Assembly: GCA_963699215.1 (NCBI GenBank)
Contig: OY969422.1
Location: forward strand, 1,736,001 to 1,800,000
DNA length: 64,000 nt
Direction: 5' to 3'
Source: VRUE01 sp963699215
GTDB taxonomy: Bacteria; Actinomycetota; Thermoleophilia; Solirubrobacterales; 70-9
The notes under the pieces were generated by a model. The model searched no databases and was not told the origin of the DNA. It saw only the letters and a program-made list of their open reading frames with translations. Position 1 is the first letter of the stretch, and each line of letters starts with the position of its first letter. The position numbers were made by a program, and so were the translations under genes. Shown here one piece after another: positions 61,401 to 64,000 of the stretch.

Positions 61401-64000
61401 GTCTCGGGCCCAGATGAGCAGGGCCGCAGGGAGATCTCGATCCACTCGCGAGCCGAGGGCGAGGAGGGGGAGTGGACCCAAAACGCAGGGGGCACTCTCT
61501 CCGAGGAAGCACCAAGCGCCCCCGAGCCCCTGGAGGCCTGGCCCCCCGCGGGAGCAGAGCCACTCGATTCCGAGTCCCTCTATGACCGCCTCGCCGAGCG
61601 CGGCTTCGAGTACGGGGCGGCCTTCCAGGGCCTCCGCGCCGCCTGGCAAGAGGGCGAGGAGATCTACGCCGAGGTATCGCTCTCCCCAGAGCAGGCCCAA
61701 GAGGCATCGCGCTTCGCGATCCACCCGGCGCTGCTCGACAGCGCCTTTCACGGCGTGCTCGCAGCGGAGGACTCCGGTGGCATAAAGCTGCCCTTCTCCT
61801 TCGCCGGGGTCTCGCTCCTCGCCAGCGGAGCGAAGGAGCTGCGGGTGAGGATCGCCCCCCACGGCGAGGAGGGGGCATCGCTTGTGCTCGCAGACCCAAC
61901 GGGGGAGCCGGTTGCCGCGATCGAGAGCATCGCCGCCCGCCCGCTCGATCCCGAGCAGCTGCAAATCCAGGCCAAAGCCCAGGCAGGCCTCATGGGGATC
62001 GAGTGGCGCGAGGTAGACCCAGCCTCCGCCAAGCAAGACCCAGACGCCCCCCCGCCAGAGATCTGGCGCCCCGACTCAAGCCCGGCAAGGGACGACGAAG
62101 CAGCCCTCGCCCTCGCCCAAAGCGCCCTGGAGGAGATCCAGCGCCGGCTCGCCGAGGAGCACCCCTCCGAGGCCCCCCTCGTCTTCCTCACCGAAGGAGC
62201 TATCGCCGCCAAGGAGGGAGAGTCGCCGAACCTCCCAAGCGCCGCCCTCTGGGGCTTGGTGCGCTCCGCCCAGACCGAGCATCCAGAGCGCTTCGCCCTG
62301 ATCGACACCGACGGCAGCGAGGCATCGGAGGGGGCGCTCGACCAAGCCCTCCGCCTTGCCGCAAGCGAGCCCCAGCTAGCCCTGCGCGAAGGAGTCGCGC
62401 TGGTCCCCCGCATCGCCCGTCCAAAGGCAGAGGCCCAAGAGCAGCCATCCCAGCCGATCGACCCCGACAAGACCGTCCTGATCACCGGCGCAACAGGAGG
62501 CCTCGGAGCTCTCTTCGCCCGCCACCTGGCCGAGGCCCACGGCGCCAGGCAGCTGCTCCTGGTCAGCAGAAGCGGCCCGAAGGCAAAGGGGGCAAAGGAG
62601 CTAGAGGAAGAGCTGAAGGAGCTGGGAGCAGAGGTCCGCATCGCCGCCTGTGACGTCTCAGACCGAGATGCCCTGGAGCAGCTGCTCGACTCGATCCCCC
62701 AGGAGCACCCGCTGGGAGCCGTCATCCATGCCGCCGGCACCCTCGCCGACGGCACGATCGCCTCGATGAGCGAAGAGCAGCTGGAGGAGGTATTCGCCGC
62801 CAAGGCAAAGGCCGCCTGGAACCTGCACGAGCTGAGCGAGGAGCTGGAGGCCTTCGTCATGTTCTCCTCGATCGCCGCCACCCTGGGCTCCCCCGGCCAG
62901 GCCAATTACGCAGCCGCGAACACCTTCCTCGACGCGCTTGCACAGAAGCGAAGCTCAGAAGGAAAGCCAGCCAGCTCGATCGCCTGGGGCCTATGGCAGC
63001 GATCGAGCGGCATGACCTCACATCTCGGAGAGGCAGAGCTGGCCCGGATGGCGCGCTCTGGAATCGCCCCGCTGACAGACGAGCAGGGGCTGGAGTTGTT
63101 CGACGCCGCACTCGCAGCCGATCGCCCCTTCGCCCTCGGAGCCCGTCTTGACACCGCGGCCCTCAGAAGCCAAGCCCAAGCCGGCGCCCTGCCCTCGCTC
63201 CTCAGCGGCCTGATCCGCGTCCCCACCCGCCGCCAGGCACAGGGCGGCTCCCTCGCGGCAAAGCTCGCAACCCTGCCCCCAGACGAGCGCCAGGCATACG
63301 TCACCGACCTGGTCAGGACAGAGGTCGCCGCCGTCCTCGGGCACTCCTCCCCCGAGGCGATCGATCCCCAGCGGGCATTCAAGGAGCTGGGCTTCGACTC
63401 GCTGGCGGCGGTGGAGTTGCGCAACAGGTTGGTCGGGACAACCGACCTGCGTCTGCCTCCCACCCTGGTCTTCGACTACCCCTCGATCGTGGCCCTGTCC
63501 GAGCAGTTGCTCTCGCGCGGGGAGGGCGCCGTGCCGCGCCGCGCGGTTGCCCGAATCGCGACCTCCACGGAGGAGCCGATCGCGATCGTCGGCATGGCCT
63601 GCCGCTACCCGGGAGGGGTGAGCACCCCAGAGGATCTTTGGCAGCTGCTCGCCGAGGGCCGCGACGGCATCTCCGAGTTCCCCGCCGACCGCGGCTGGGA
63701 CCTCGAGCGCCTCTATGACCCAGACCCCGCCAACCAGGGCACCTCCTACGCTCGCCACGGCGGCTTCCTCGACGACGCCGGCGAGTTCGACCCCGAGTTC
63801 TTCGGCATCGCCCCGCGCGAGGCGCTGGCGATGGACCCCCAGCAGCGCCTCCTGCTGGAAGCCAGCTGGGAGGCGCTGGAGCGAGCGGGGATCGACCCCG
63901 CGTCGCTGCGCGGAGAGCCGGCGGGTGTCTTCGCGGGGGTGATGTATCAGGACTATGGGGCGCTTCGAACTCCTGGATCGGATGATCTGGACGGGTACGT
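37443..64000 (+). CDS. Giant modular type I polyketide synthase, continues past the right edge
   Basis: One reading frame starts at ATG 37443 and shows no stop to the end of the window: 8,852 codons and still in the middle of a KS domain. The visible order is loading KSQ-AT-KR(inactive)-ACP, module 1 KS-AT-DH-KR-ACP, module 2 KS-AT-DH-ER-KR-ACP, module 3 KS-AT-DH-KR-ACP, module 4 KS-AT-DH-KR-ACP, module 5 KS. AT motifs alternate GHSQGE/YAAH (methylmalonyl-like) with GHSVGE/HAFH (malonyl). The expected chain is a propionate-type starter, then C=C, a fully reduced methyl-bearing unit, C=C, and C=C with methyl. No thioesterase is seen. It lies downstream of the phosphopantetheinyl transferase and carboxylase genes. 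The reading depends on correct assembly of kilobase repeats. Confidence 0.95.
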   Translation, partial: MAESSGGRSPIAVVGAACRLPRAPDLPAFWRLLAGGQHAISETPTERLEAAGESPRDVLAEELPGIGHGAFLDGVDRFDPAFFGISPREATAMDPQQRLALELAWEALEDAGVVPGALRGEQASVFLGAIAGDYSNLTHRGGEEGIGRHTMTGLHRGIIANRVSYALGLTGPSLTVDAAQSSSLVAVHLACESLRKGEAKLALAGGVQLNLDPRVALGASRFGGLSPDGRCFVFDARANGYVRGEGGGIVALKPLAAAEADGDRVYCVIRGGAVNNDGPAEGLTVPSQAAQESVLRQAYRRAGLKRADVQYVELHGTGTVVGDPIEAAALGAVLGTDRPSDDPLPVGSAKTNVGHLEGAAGIVGLIKAMLAIERREIPASLNFEQPNPEIPLDALRLRVQATHGTWPNDERPLVAGVSSFGMGGTNCHLVLAEAPEPTSGETGEPAQGAGSAEDSAASSKQPLPIPTPLPLSAKSEPALAEAAARLATHLKDNPDLDPVDLAYSLATTRSAFEQRAVAIGTERSELIEALQALAQGKESAGLVKGRARSEQSPVFLFPGQGAQSAQMALGLLDASPDFAESIEKCEQALAPHVDWSLSEVLREEEAAWLDRLDIVQPALFATMVSLAQLWQRCGVKPSALIGHSQGEIAAAHIAGALSLEDAALIVAERGKAMARIAGRGAMLSLSLKPQELKERLFPYEGQISIAAINGPASLIASGEPKALSELQDQCERDGIRAQKIAVDYAAHSPQIEELREELLSAFAPISPQETHTPLHSTVSGEQIEGQELGPEYWYRNLRETVLLEPVLRSLLEQGKRSFVEVSPHPVLSFALEETIEDALPDPAEAGVLSTLRREEGGPERFALSLSSAQAQGAKLDWAELFEGTGAKRVPLPTYPFQRKRYWLESSERMPGSEGLRYRERWDPIADAPASGMSGTWLVVASPQRRDGEGTARIVEEIDNCGAHVVVVELDPVDAEVCTERLLSACASLDSVEVGVLSLLGLDAGAHEPLSSPDALASTVALMQGLAAAEISGPLWIATSGSISVGASDPVRNPAQGSLWGLGRTFGLEQPQRWGGLVDLPEKIDAHALERLCGLLAGGGEEDQIALREGGAFVRRLARAPLEAARSGSAWKPEGTILVTGDPAGTAGEVARWLARSGAGRLLIAAPGEEGAAELEEELAEAGTRLTVSVCDIAERAQLEALLAAVPDEQPLTAVFHAADPDEDAAVADLEHDRLERTQGAKIVDAAKHLHVLTHGLDLSAFVLFSSSAATLGAAGRGGSAAAGAFLDSLARFRRAQGLPATALAWGPWATPGAAGPSAERWARHGVSSLDPETALKALQQALDGDETAVTVAAFDWERFAPLYVAARPRPLIDGLPEVRRILAEGPPGVATGTEGDSLAAKLRARSAEEREGLVLDLVRAEVAAVLGHDSGEAVDPGRTFKELGFDSLAAVELRDRLQTATGLRLPAPVVFNHPTSSALADFVRRQASGAAEGDGVPLALSVASEEPIAIVGMACRYPGGVGSPEELWALLAEGRDGISEFPADRGWDLERLYHPDPGNPGTSYARHGGFLGDAGEFDPEFFGIAPREALAMDPQQRLLLEASWEALERAGIDPDSLRGERAGVFAGISSQDYTAGLRASQGELEGYRLTGSSTSVVSGRVAYSLGLEGPAITVDTACSSSLVAMHLAARALRSGECSVALAGGVTVLSSPGMFTEFSRQRGLSPDGRCKSFAEAADGTGWSEGVGVLILQRLSDAQRAGHPILATIKGSAVNQDGASNGLTAPNGPSQERVIRQALANAGIEPKDVDAVEAHGTGTTLGDPIEAGALLATYGQERDEPLRLGSIKSNIGHAAAAAGVAGVIKMTMAMREGVLPKTLHVDSPSSKVEWEAGEVELLTESQAWEPNGRTRRAGISSFGISGTNAHLILEEAPEPVAATAQGVGDPAEDPAASSKQPLPVPPLLPLSAKTEPALAEAASRLATHLRDNPELEPIDVAYSLATTRSAFEQRAVAIGTERSELIDALSSLAEGKPSTNLTISKASSGKLAYLLTGQGSQRLGMGKELYEENPVFEEAMEEVCEALDPHMKTPLKEILFGEDQAALNDTAYAQPALFALQVSLYKALASLGLKPDLLTGHSVGEISAAHLAGVLELKDAAKLIVARGALMSALPKGGAMLAIEATEQEALASIAGKEKEIDIAAINGPRATVLSGAKEAIDRAQAHWQEQDRKTKRLTVSHAFHSPLIEPMLDQFEEVAQSLSYEAPQISIVSNTSGEVLTAEKATDPAYWVAHVRAPVRFADGIASLHAQGASAYLELGPDPVLCAMAEECLEAEGQEAKTIPTLREGRPETKGLALSLASAQAQGAKLDWAELFEGTGAKRVPLPTYPFQRKRYWLSSSSGAGDMAAAGLSDAEHPLLSAAIEDPEGDGVILTGRLSTETQRWLSDHVIFETVILPGTAFAELALRAAQEVGAQCVEELTLQAPLAFPEGGSVALYVSVLGLDEEGRREISIHSRLDGEGEGEWTRHAAGTLLNRAGAVGDPLDRWPPEGAEPREVEDFYEEIVDRGLELGPAFHCLAAAWQRGNEFYSEVELAPEQREEARRFGIHPVLLDATLHSTMLNAREPGEHRELGARLPFSWRDVCLGVAGAERLRVKTVFTDDWEVSLDLADGEGTPLATASLLLRQVAPEQFQLKGGPGVEPLVLEWVEAEVGDPASAEQDADTPPPEIWRPDPSAARDDEAALALAQSALEEIQRRLAEEHPSEAPLVFLTEGALATKEGESPYLPSAALWGLVRSAQTEHPERFALIDTDGSEASEQALGAALASGATEPQLALREGVALVPRIARPKAEAQEQPSQPIDPDKTVLITGATGGLGALFARHLAEAHGARQLLLVSRSGPKAEGAKELEEELQELGAEVRIAACDVSDPEALEELLDSIPEEHPLGAVIHAAGTLADGTIASMSEEQLEEVFAAKAKAAWNLHELSEGKDLEAFVMFSSIAATLGSPGQANYAAANTFLDALAQKRSSEGKPASSIAWGLWQRSSGMTSHLGEAELARMARSGIAPLSDEQGLELFDAALATDRPFALGARLDTAALRSQAQAGALPSLLSGLIRVPTRRQAQGGSLAAKLATLPPDERQAYVTDLVRTEVAAVLGHSSLEAIDPQRAFKELGFDSLAAVELRNRLNALSGLRLPATVVFNRPNPEGLAAYLLEEATASGSAKQVVVRSQATEEPIAIVGMACRYPGGVSTPEDLWQLLAEGRDGISEFPADRGWDLERLYHPDPDVPDTSYSRHGGFLDAPGEFDPEFFGIAPREALAMDPQQRLLLETCWEALESAGIDPASLRGSETGVFAGVSAQDYTSGMRTPEGELEGYRLTGSSTSVASGRVAYSLGLEGPAITVDTACSSSLVAMHLAAQALRGGECTMALVGGATILASPGMFTEFARQRGLAPDGRCKSFAEAADGTSWSEGVGMLVLQRLSDAQRAGHPILATIKGSAVNQDGASNGLTAPNGASQERVIRQALANAGLQPRDVDAVEAHGTGTTLGDPIEAEALIATYGQEREQPLKLGSIKSNIGHGIAAAGVAGVIKMTMALREGVLPKTLHVDSPSSKVEWEAGEVELLTEPREWKANGHPRRAGISSFGISGTNAHLILEEAPEPRSGEPGEPAQGAGSAGDSAASSKQPLPIPTPLPLSAKSEPALAEAASRLATHLRDNPELDPVDVAYSLATTRSAFEQRALVIGTERSELINALEALAAGKEHASLIGGQARSEQSPVFLFPGQGAQSAQMALGLLDASPDFAASIEKCEQALAPHVDWSLGEVLREEEATWLDRLDIVQPALFATMVSLAELWQRCGVKPSALIGHSQGEIAAAHIAGALSLEDAALIVAERGKAMARIAGRGAMLSLSLPPKELEQRLAPYEGQISIAAINGPASLIASGEPKALSELQEACERDGIRAQKIAVDYAAHSPQIEELEEELLSAFAPISPQETHTPLHSTVSGEQIEGTELGPEYWYRNLRETVLLEPVLRSLLEQGKRSFLEISPHPVLSFALGETIEDALPDPAEASVLSSLRRDQSGPERFALSLASAQAQGAKLDWAELFEGTGAKRVPLPTYPFQRKRYWLSSSGGAGDMAAAGQSDADHPLLSAVLEDPRGEGITLTGRLSLSTHPWLSDHAVAGTVLLPGTAFLELALKAAQEAGAQAVEELTLQSPLILPESGAVALQVSVSGPDEQGRREISIHSRAEGEEGEWTQNAGGTLSEEAPSAPEPLEAWPPAGAEPLDSESLYDRLAERGFEYGAAFQGLRAAWQEGEEIYAEVSLSPEQAQEASRFAIHPALLDSAFHGVLAAEDSGGIKLPFSFAGVSLLASGAKELRVRIAPHGEEGASLVLADPTGEPLATIEDLATRPLDPEQLGGKAKAQGGLLGIEWQEVALDPDREADPEVSLWRAQAPEDADAAAAQRATADALGAVQGWLAEEHPPEARLVFLTEGAIAAGEGESPNIASAALWGLLRSAQTEHPERFALIDTDGTEASEQALGAALASGATEPQLALREGRALVPRATPVRDRDDWLIPPAGPWRLDAPRRGTLESLTLIPSPRAQEPLGPAEVRVAMRAAGLNFREVLAVLGYDVPEGERLGAEGAGVVVETGSEVRDLAPGDRVMGMIPEAFGSHAVGDRGLLLPIPESWSFEQAAALPIVFSTAYYGLRELASLQPGEKVLIHAGAGGVGMAAVQLARHLGAEVFATASPAKWAVLREAGIEDDHISSSRDLDFKEKFLTVSGGDGVDVVLNSLAGEFVDASLDLLPRGGRFLEMGKTDVRDAEQVAARHEGVSYCAFDIVDIDPGLLAEMLAEIVGLFERGDLHHLPIAGWDLRRAPEAFRHLREGHNVGKVVLTAPQPIDPEKTVLITGATGGLGALFARHLAEAHGARQLLLVSRSGPKAKGAKELEEELKELGAEVRIAACDVSDPEALEELIDSIPQEHPLGAVIHAAGTLADGTIASMSEEQLEEVFAAKAKAAWNLHELSEELEAFVMFSSIAATLGSPGQANYAAANTFLDALAQKRSSEGKPASSIAWGLWQRSSGMTSHLGEAELARMARSGIAPLSDEQGLELFDAALATDRPFALGARLDTAALRSQAQAGALPSLLSGLIRVPTRRQAQGGSLAAKLATLPPDERQAYVTDLVRTEVAAVLGHSSPEAIDPQRAFKELGFDSLAAVELRNRLNALSGLRLPATVVFNHPTSAKLAACLLEEATASGSAKQVVVRAQATEEPIAIVGMACRYPGGVGSPEELWALLAEGRDGISEFPADRGWDLERLYHPDPGNPGTSYARHGGFLGDAGEFDPEFFGIAPREALAMDPQQRLLLEASWEALERAGIDPDSLRGERAGVFAGISSQDYTAGMRAEGGELEGYRLTGSSTSVVSGRVAYSLGLEGPAITVDTACSSSLVAMHLAAQALRSGECTVALAGGVTVLSTPAIFTQFSRQRGLAPDGRCKSFADTADGTGFSEGVGVLVLQRLSDAQRAGHPILATIKGSAVNQDGASNGLTAPNGPSQERVIRQALANAGIEPKDVDAVEAHGTGTTLGDPIEAGALLATYGQERDEPLRLGSIKSNIGHAAAAAGVAGVIKMTMAMREGVLPKTLHVDSPSSKVEWEAGEVELLTESQAWEPNGRTRRAGISSFGISGTNAHLILEEAPEPVAATAQGVGDPAEDPAASSKQPLPVPPLLPLSAKTEPALAEAASRLATHLRDNPELDPVDVAYSLATTRSAFEQRALAVGESREELIEALSSLAEGKPSTNLTISKASSGKLAYLLTGQGSQRLGMGKELYEENPVFEEAMEEVCEALDPHMKTPLKEILFGEDQAALNDTAYAQPALFALQVSLYKALASLGLKPDLLTGHSVGEISAAHLAGVLELKDAAKLIVARGALMSALPKGGAMLAIEATEQEALASIAGKEKEIDIAAINGPRATVLSGAKEAIDRAQAHWQEQDRKTKRLTVSHAFHSPLIEPMLDQFEEVAQSLSYEAPQISIVSNTSGEVLTAEKATDPAYWVAHVRAPVRFADGIASLHAQGASAYLELGPDPVLCAMAEECLEAEGQEAKTIPTLREGRPETKGLALSLASAQAQGAKLDWAELFEGTGAKRVPLPTYPFQRKRYWLSSSSGAGDMAAAGLSDAEHPLLSAAIEDPEGDGVILTGRLSTETQRWLSDHVIFETVILPGTAFAELALRAAQEVGAQCVEELTLQAPLAFPEGGSVALYVSVLGLDEEGRREISIHSRPEGGGVETTEWSCHARGTLSVQVLAAPEPLDAWPPEGAEPLEVEDFYEQIGERGIELGPAFQGLDAAWTRGEEIFAEVSLAEEQAPEAGRFAIHPALLDAALQTMMLATLGPDGDGEARLPFSWQGIHLGASPLDGLRVRTVFLDDEAISLDLADGEGTPLGRVETLTPRRVSPEQLQIQAKAQAGLLGIEWREVDPASAEQDADTPPPEIWRPDPTPTKDDEAALATAQSALEEIQRRLAEEHPSEAPLVFLTEGALATKEGESPYLPSAALWGLVRSAQTEHPERFALIDTDGSEASEGALDQALRLAASEPQLALREGVALVPRIARPKAEAQEQPSQPIDPDKTVLITGATGGLGALFARHLAEAHGARQLLLVSRSGPKAKGAKELEEELKELGAEVRIAACDVSDRDALEQLLDSIPQEHPLGAVIHAAGTLADGTIASMSEEQLEEVFAAKAKAAWNLHELSEGKDLEAFVMFSSIAATLGSPGQANYAAANTFLDALAQKRSSEGKPASSIAWGLWQRSSGMTSHLGEAELARMARSGIAPLSDEQGLELFDAALATDRPFALGARLDTAALRSQAQAGALPSLLSGLIRVPTRRQAQGGSLAAKLATLPPDERQAYVTDLVRTEVAAVLGHSSPEAIDPQRAFKELGFDSLAAVELRNRLNALSGLRLPATVVFNHPTSAKLAACLLEEATASGSAKQVVVRAQATEEPIAIVGMACRYPGGVGSPEELWALLAEGRDGISEFPADRGWDLERLYDPDPANPGTSYARHGGFLGDAGEFDPEFFGIAPREALAMDPQQRLLLEASWEALERAGIDPDSLRGERAGVFAGISSQDYTAGLRASQGELEGYRLTGSSTSVVSGRVAYSLGLEGPAITVDTACSSSLVAMHLAARALRSGECSVALAGGAAMLGSPGMFVEFSRQRGLAPDGRCKSFAEAADGTSWSEGAGMLVLERLSDAQRAGHPILATIKGSAVNQDGASNGLTAPNGPSQERVIRQALANAGIEPKDVDAVEAHGTGTTLGDPIEAGALLATYGQEREQPLKLGSIKSNIGHAAAASGVAGVIKMTMAMRAGVLPKTLHVDSPSSKVEWEAGEVELLTEQVPWEPSGRTRRAGISSFGISGTNAHLILEEAPEPVAATAQGVGDPAGDSAASSKQPLPIPTPLPLSAKSEPALAEAASRLATHLRDNPELDPVDVAYSLATTRSAFEQRALVIGTERSELINALEALAAGKEHASLIGGQARSEQSPVFLFPGQGAQSAQMALGLLDASPDFAASIEKCEQALAPHVDWSLGEVLREEEATWLDRLDIVQPALFATMVSLAELWQRCGVKPSALIGHSQGEIAAAHIAGALSLEDAALIVAERGKAMARIAGRGAMLSLSLPPKELEQRLAPYEGQISIAAINGPASLIASGEPKALSELQEACERDGIRAQKIAVDYAAHSPQIEELEEELLSAFAPISPQETHTPLHSTVSGEQIEGTELGPEYWYRNLRETVLLEPVLRSLLEQGKRSFLEISPHPVLSFALEETIEDALPDPAEASVLSTLRRDEGGPERFALSLSSAQAQGAKLDFEALFEGTGAKRVPLPTYPFQRKRYWLDSSATGSDPTSIGQSDADHPMLSAVLEDPRGEGITLTGRLSLSTHPWLSDHAVAGTVLLPGTAFLELALKAAQEAGAQAVEELTLQSPLILPESGAVALQVSVSGPDEQGRREISIHSRAEGEEGEWTQNAGGTLSEEAPSAPEPLEAWPPAGAEPLDSESLYDRLAERGFEYGAAFQGLRAAWQEGEEIYAEVSLSPEQAQEASRFAIHPALLDSAFHGVLAAEDSGGIKLPFSFAGVSLLASGAKELRVRIAPHGEEGASLVLADPTGEPVAAIESIAARPLDPEQLQIQAKAQAGLMGIEWREVDPASAKQDPDAPPPEIWRPDSSPARDDEAALALAQSALEEIQRRLAEEHPSEAPLVFLTEGAIAAKEGESPNLPSAALWGLVRSAQTEHPERFALIDTDGSEASEGALDQALRLAASEPQLALREGVALVPRIARPKAEAQEQPSQPIDPDKTVLITGATGGLGALFARHLAEAHGARQLLLVSRSGPKAKGAKELEEELKELGAEVRIAACDVSDRDALEQLLDSIPQEHPLGAVIHAAGTLADGTIASMSEEQLEEVFAAKAKAAWNLHELSEELEAFVMFSSIAATLGSPGQANYAAANTFLDALAQKRSSEGKPASSIAWGLWQRSSGMTSHLGEAELARMARSGIAPLTDEQGLELFDAALAADRPFALGARLDTAALRSQAQAGALPSLLSGLIRVPTRRQAQGGSLAAKLATLPPDERQAYVTDLVRTEVAAVLGHSSPEAIDPQRAFKELGFDSLAAVELRNRLVGTTDLRLPPTLVFDYPSIVALSEQLLSRGEGAVPRRAVARIATSTEEPIAIVGMACRYPGGVSTPEDLWQLLAEGRDGISEFPADRGWDLERLYDPDPANQGTSYARHGGFLDDAGEFDPEFFGIAPREALAMDPQQRLLLEASWEALERAGIDPASLRGEPAGVFAGVMYQDYGALRTPGSDDLDGY
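37473..41916 (+). other. PKS loading module: KSQ - AT - inactive KR - ACP
   Basis: KS (about 37473-38738): the active-site Cys position reads VDAAQSSS with CAG at 37980-37982, so Gln replaces Cys; HGTG and KTNVGH histidines remain. This is the KSQ decarboxylase type that makes starter acyl-ACP. AT (about 39102-40000): GHSQGE (Ser codon 39372) and YAAHS, closest to methylmalonyl-type. KR region (about 40170-41530): the cofactor motif is degenerate (TGDPAGTAGE). Where working KRs read GQANYAAAN it reads GRGGSAAAG, losing catalytic Tyr (TCG at 41277) and Asn, so it is dead. ACP (about 41690-41916) has GFDSLA, Ser codon 41781. Confidence 0.85.
41955..44977 (+). repeat. Long direct repeat A, copy 1 (module 1 KS-AT-start of DH)
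   Basis: This interval aligns with 53250-56272 at a constant offset of 11,295 bases (an exact number of codons). By eye, 43520-44977 and about 42772-43350 show no differences. Short diverged patches occur at about 42350-42770 and 43405-43520. The identity ends abruptly within the DH at 44977. Confidence 0.85.
41958..47085 (+). other. PKS module 1: KS - AT(malonyl) - DH - KR - ACP
   Basis: The KS active Cys codon is at 42474 (VDTACSSS), with EAHGTGT and KSNIGH histidines. AT (about 43566-44460) has GHSVGE (Ser codon 43848) and HAFH, the malonyl-CoA pattern. DH (about 44665-45500) has DHVIFETVILPGTAF: the first catalytic His is present, but the Gly of HxxxGxxxxP is Glu; the second motif LLDATLH is intact. 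KR (about 46030-46560) has TGATGGLG and catalytic Tyr in PGQANYAAAN (codon 46467), with LADG where B-type KRs have LDD. ACP Ser codon is 46959. The product step is most likely an alkene. Confidence 0.85.
46020..47000 (+). repeat. KR-ACP cassette repeated almost unchanged in all four extension modules
   Basis: The segment from the KR cofactor motif to the ACP recurs at about 52140-53110, 57308-58290 and 62468-63420. Differences are few, for example GKDL present or absent before EAFVMFSS, and a single C/T change just before the ACP. The offset from module 1 to 2 is 6,120 in the part after the KR Tyr. Such uniformity points to gene conversion between modules. Confidence 0.8.
47133..53205 (+). 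other. PKS module 2: KS - AT(methylmalonyl-like) - DH - ER - KR - ACP
   Basis: The KS Cys codon is at 47649. AT (about 48760-49660) has GHSQGE (Ser codon 49035) and YAAH, methylmalonyl-like. DH (about 49860-50690) has intact HAVAGTVLLPGTAF and LLDSAFH. ER (about 51195-52110) shows LNFREVLAVLGY and the NADPH motif HAGAGGVGMAAVQLA. KR (about 52145-52680) has TGATGGLG and PGQANYAAAN. ACP Ser codon is 53079. It is the only visible module with a complete reductive loop, so it should install a saturated, methyl-branched unit. Confidence 0.87.
48457..50628 (+). repeat. Long direct repeat B, copy 1 (module 2 AT-DH)
   Basis: This interval aligns with 59737-61908 at an offset of 11,280 bases. Two blocks read as identical: 48457-49498 and about 49901-50628. 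A diverged patch of about 400 bases covers the end of the AT and the start of the DH. Confidence 0.85.
53250..56272 (+). repeat. Long direct repeat A, copy 2 (module 3)
   Basis: This is the partner of 41955-44977, offset 11,295. After 56272 the DH sequence of module 3 is unrelated at the nucleotide level for several hundred bases, then becomes similar to module 1 again before the KR. Confidence 0.85.
53253..58375 (+). other. PKS module 3: KS - AT(malonyl) - DH - KR - ACP
   Basis: The KS Cys codon is at 53769. AT (about 54861-55760) has GHSVGE (Ser codon 55143) and HAFH. It is in an interval that appears identical to module 1. DH (about 55960-56800) has the same DHVIFETVILP start as module 1 but then differs, with LLDAALQ at its second motif. 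KR (about 57310-57850) and ACP (Ser codon 58248) match the other modules closely. Predicted outcome: alkene, no methyl. Confidence 0.85.
58422..63525 (+). other. PKS module 4: KS - AT(methylmalonyl-like) - DH - KR - ACP
   Basis: The KS Cys codon is at 58938. AT (about 60040-60940) has GHSQGE (Ser codon 60315) and YAAH, in a block that looks identical to module 2 for about 1 kb. DH (about 61135-61970) has an intact HAVAGTVLLP and LLDSAFH, as in module 2. There is no ER: the DH-KR linker goes straight to KR (about 62465-63010). ACP has Ser codon 63399, and its downstream sequence (NRLVGTTDLRLPPTLVFDYPS) differs from the other ACPs. Predicted outcome: methyl-branched alkene. Confidence 0.85.
59737..61908 (+). 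repeat. Long direct repeat B, copy 2 (module 4 AT-DH)
   Basis: This is the partner of 48457-50628, offset 11,280. After 61908 module 4 joins a linker and KR rather than an ER. Either the ER was lost from module 4 or gained in module 2. Confidence 0.85.
63573..64000 (+). other. PKS module 5: start of a ketosynthase domain, truncated by the window
   Basis: The sequence EPIAIVGMACRYPGGVSTPEDLW and the following FFGIAPREALAMDPQQRLLLEASWEAL open a further KS in the same frame. The window ends before the active-site Cys. The assembly line therefore has at least five extension modules, and at least part of the fifth is on this same polypeptide. Confidence 0.9.

Noticed and set aside
42000..63500. 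Regular repeated blocks that could be mistaken for a repeat array or CRISPR.
   Set aside because: The repeat units are coding PKS domains in one frame at kilobase spacing, not short repeats with unique spacers.
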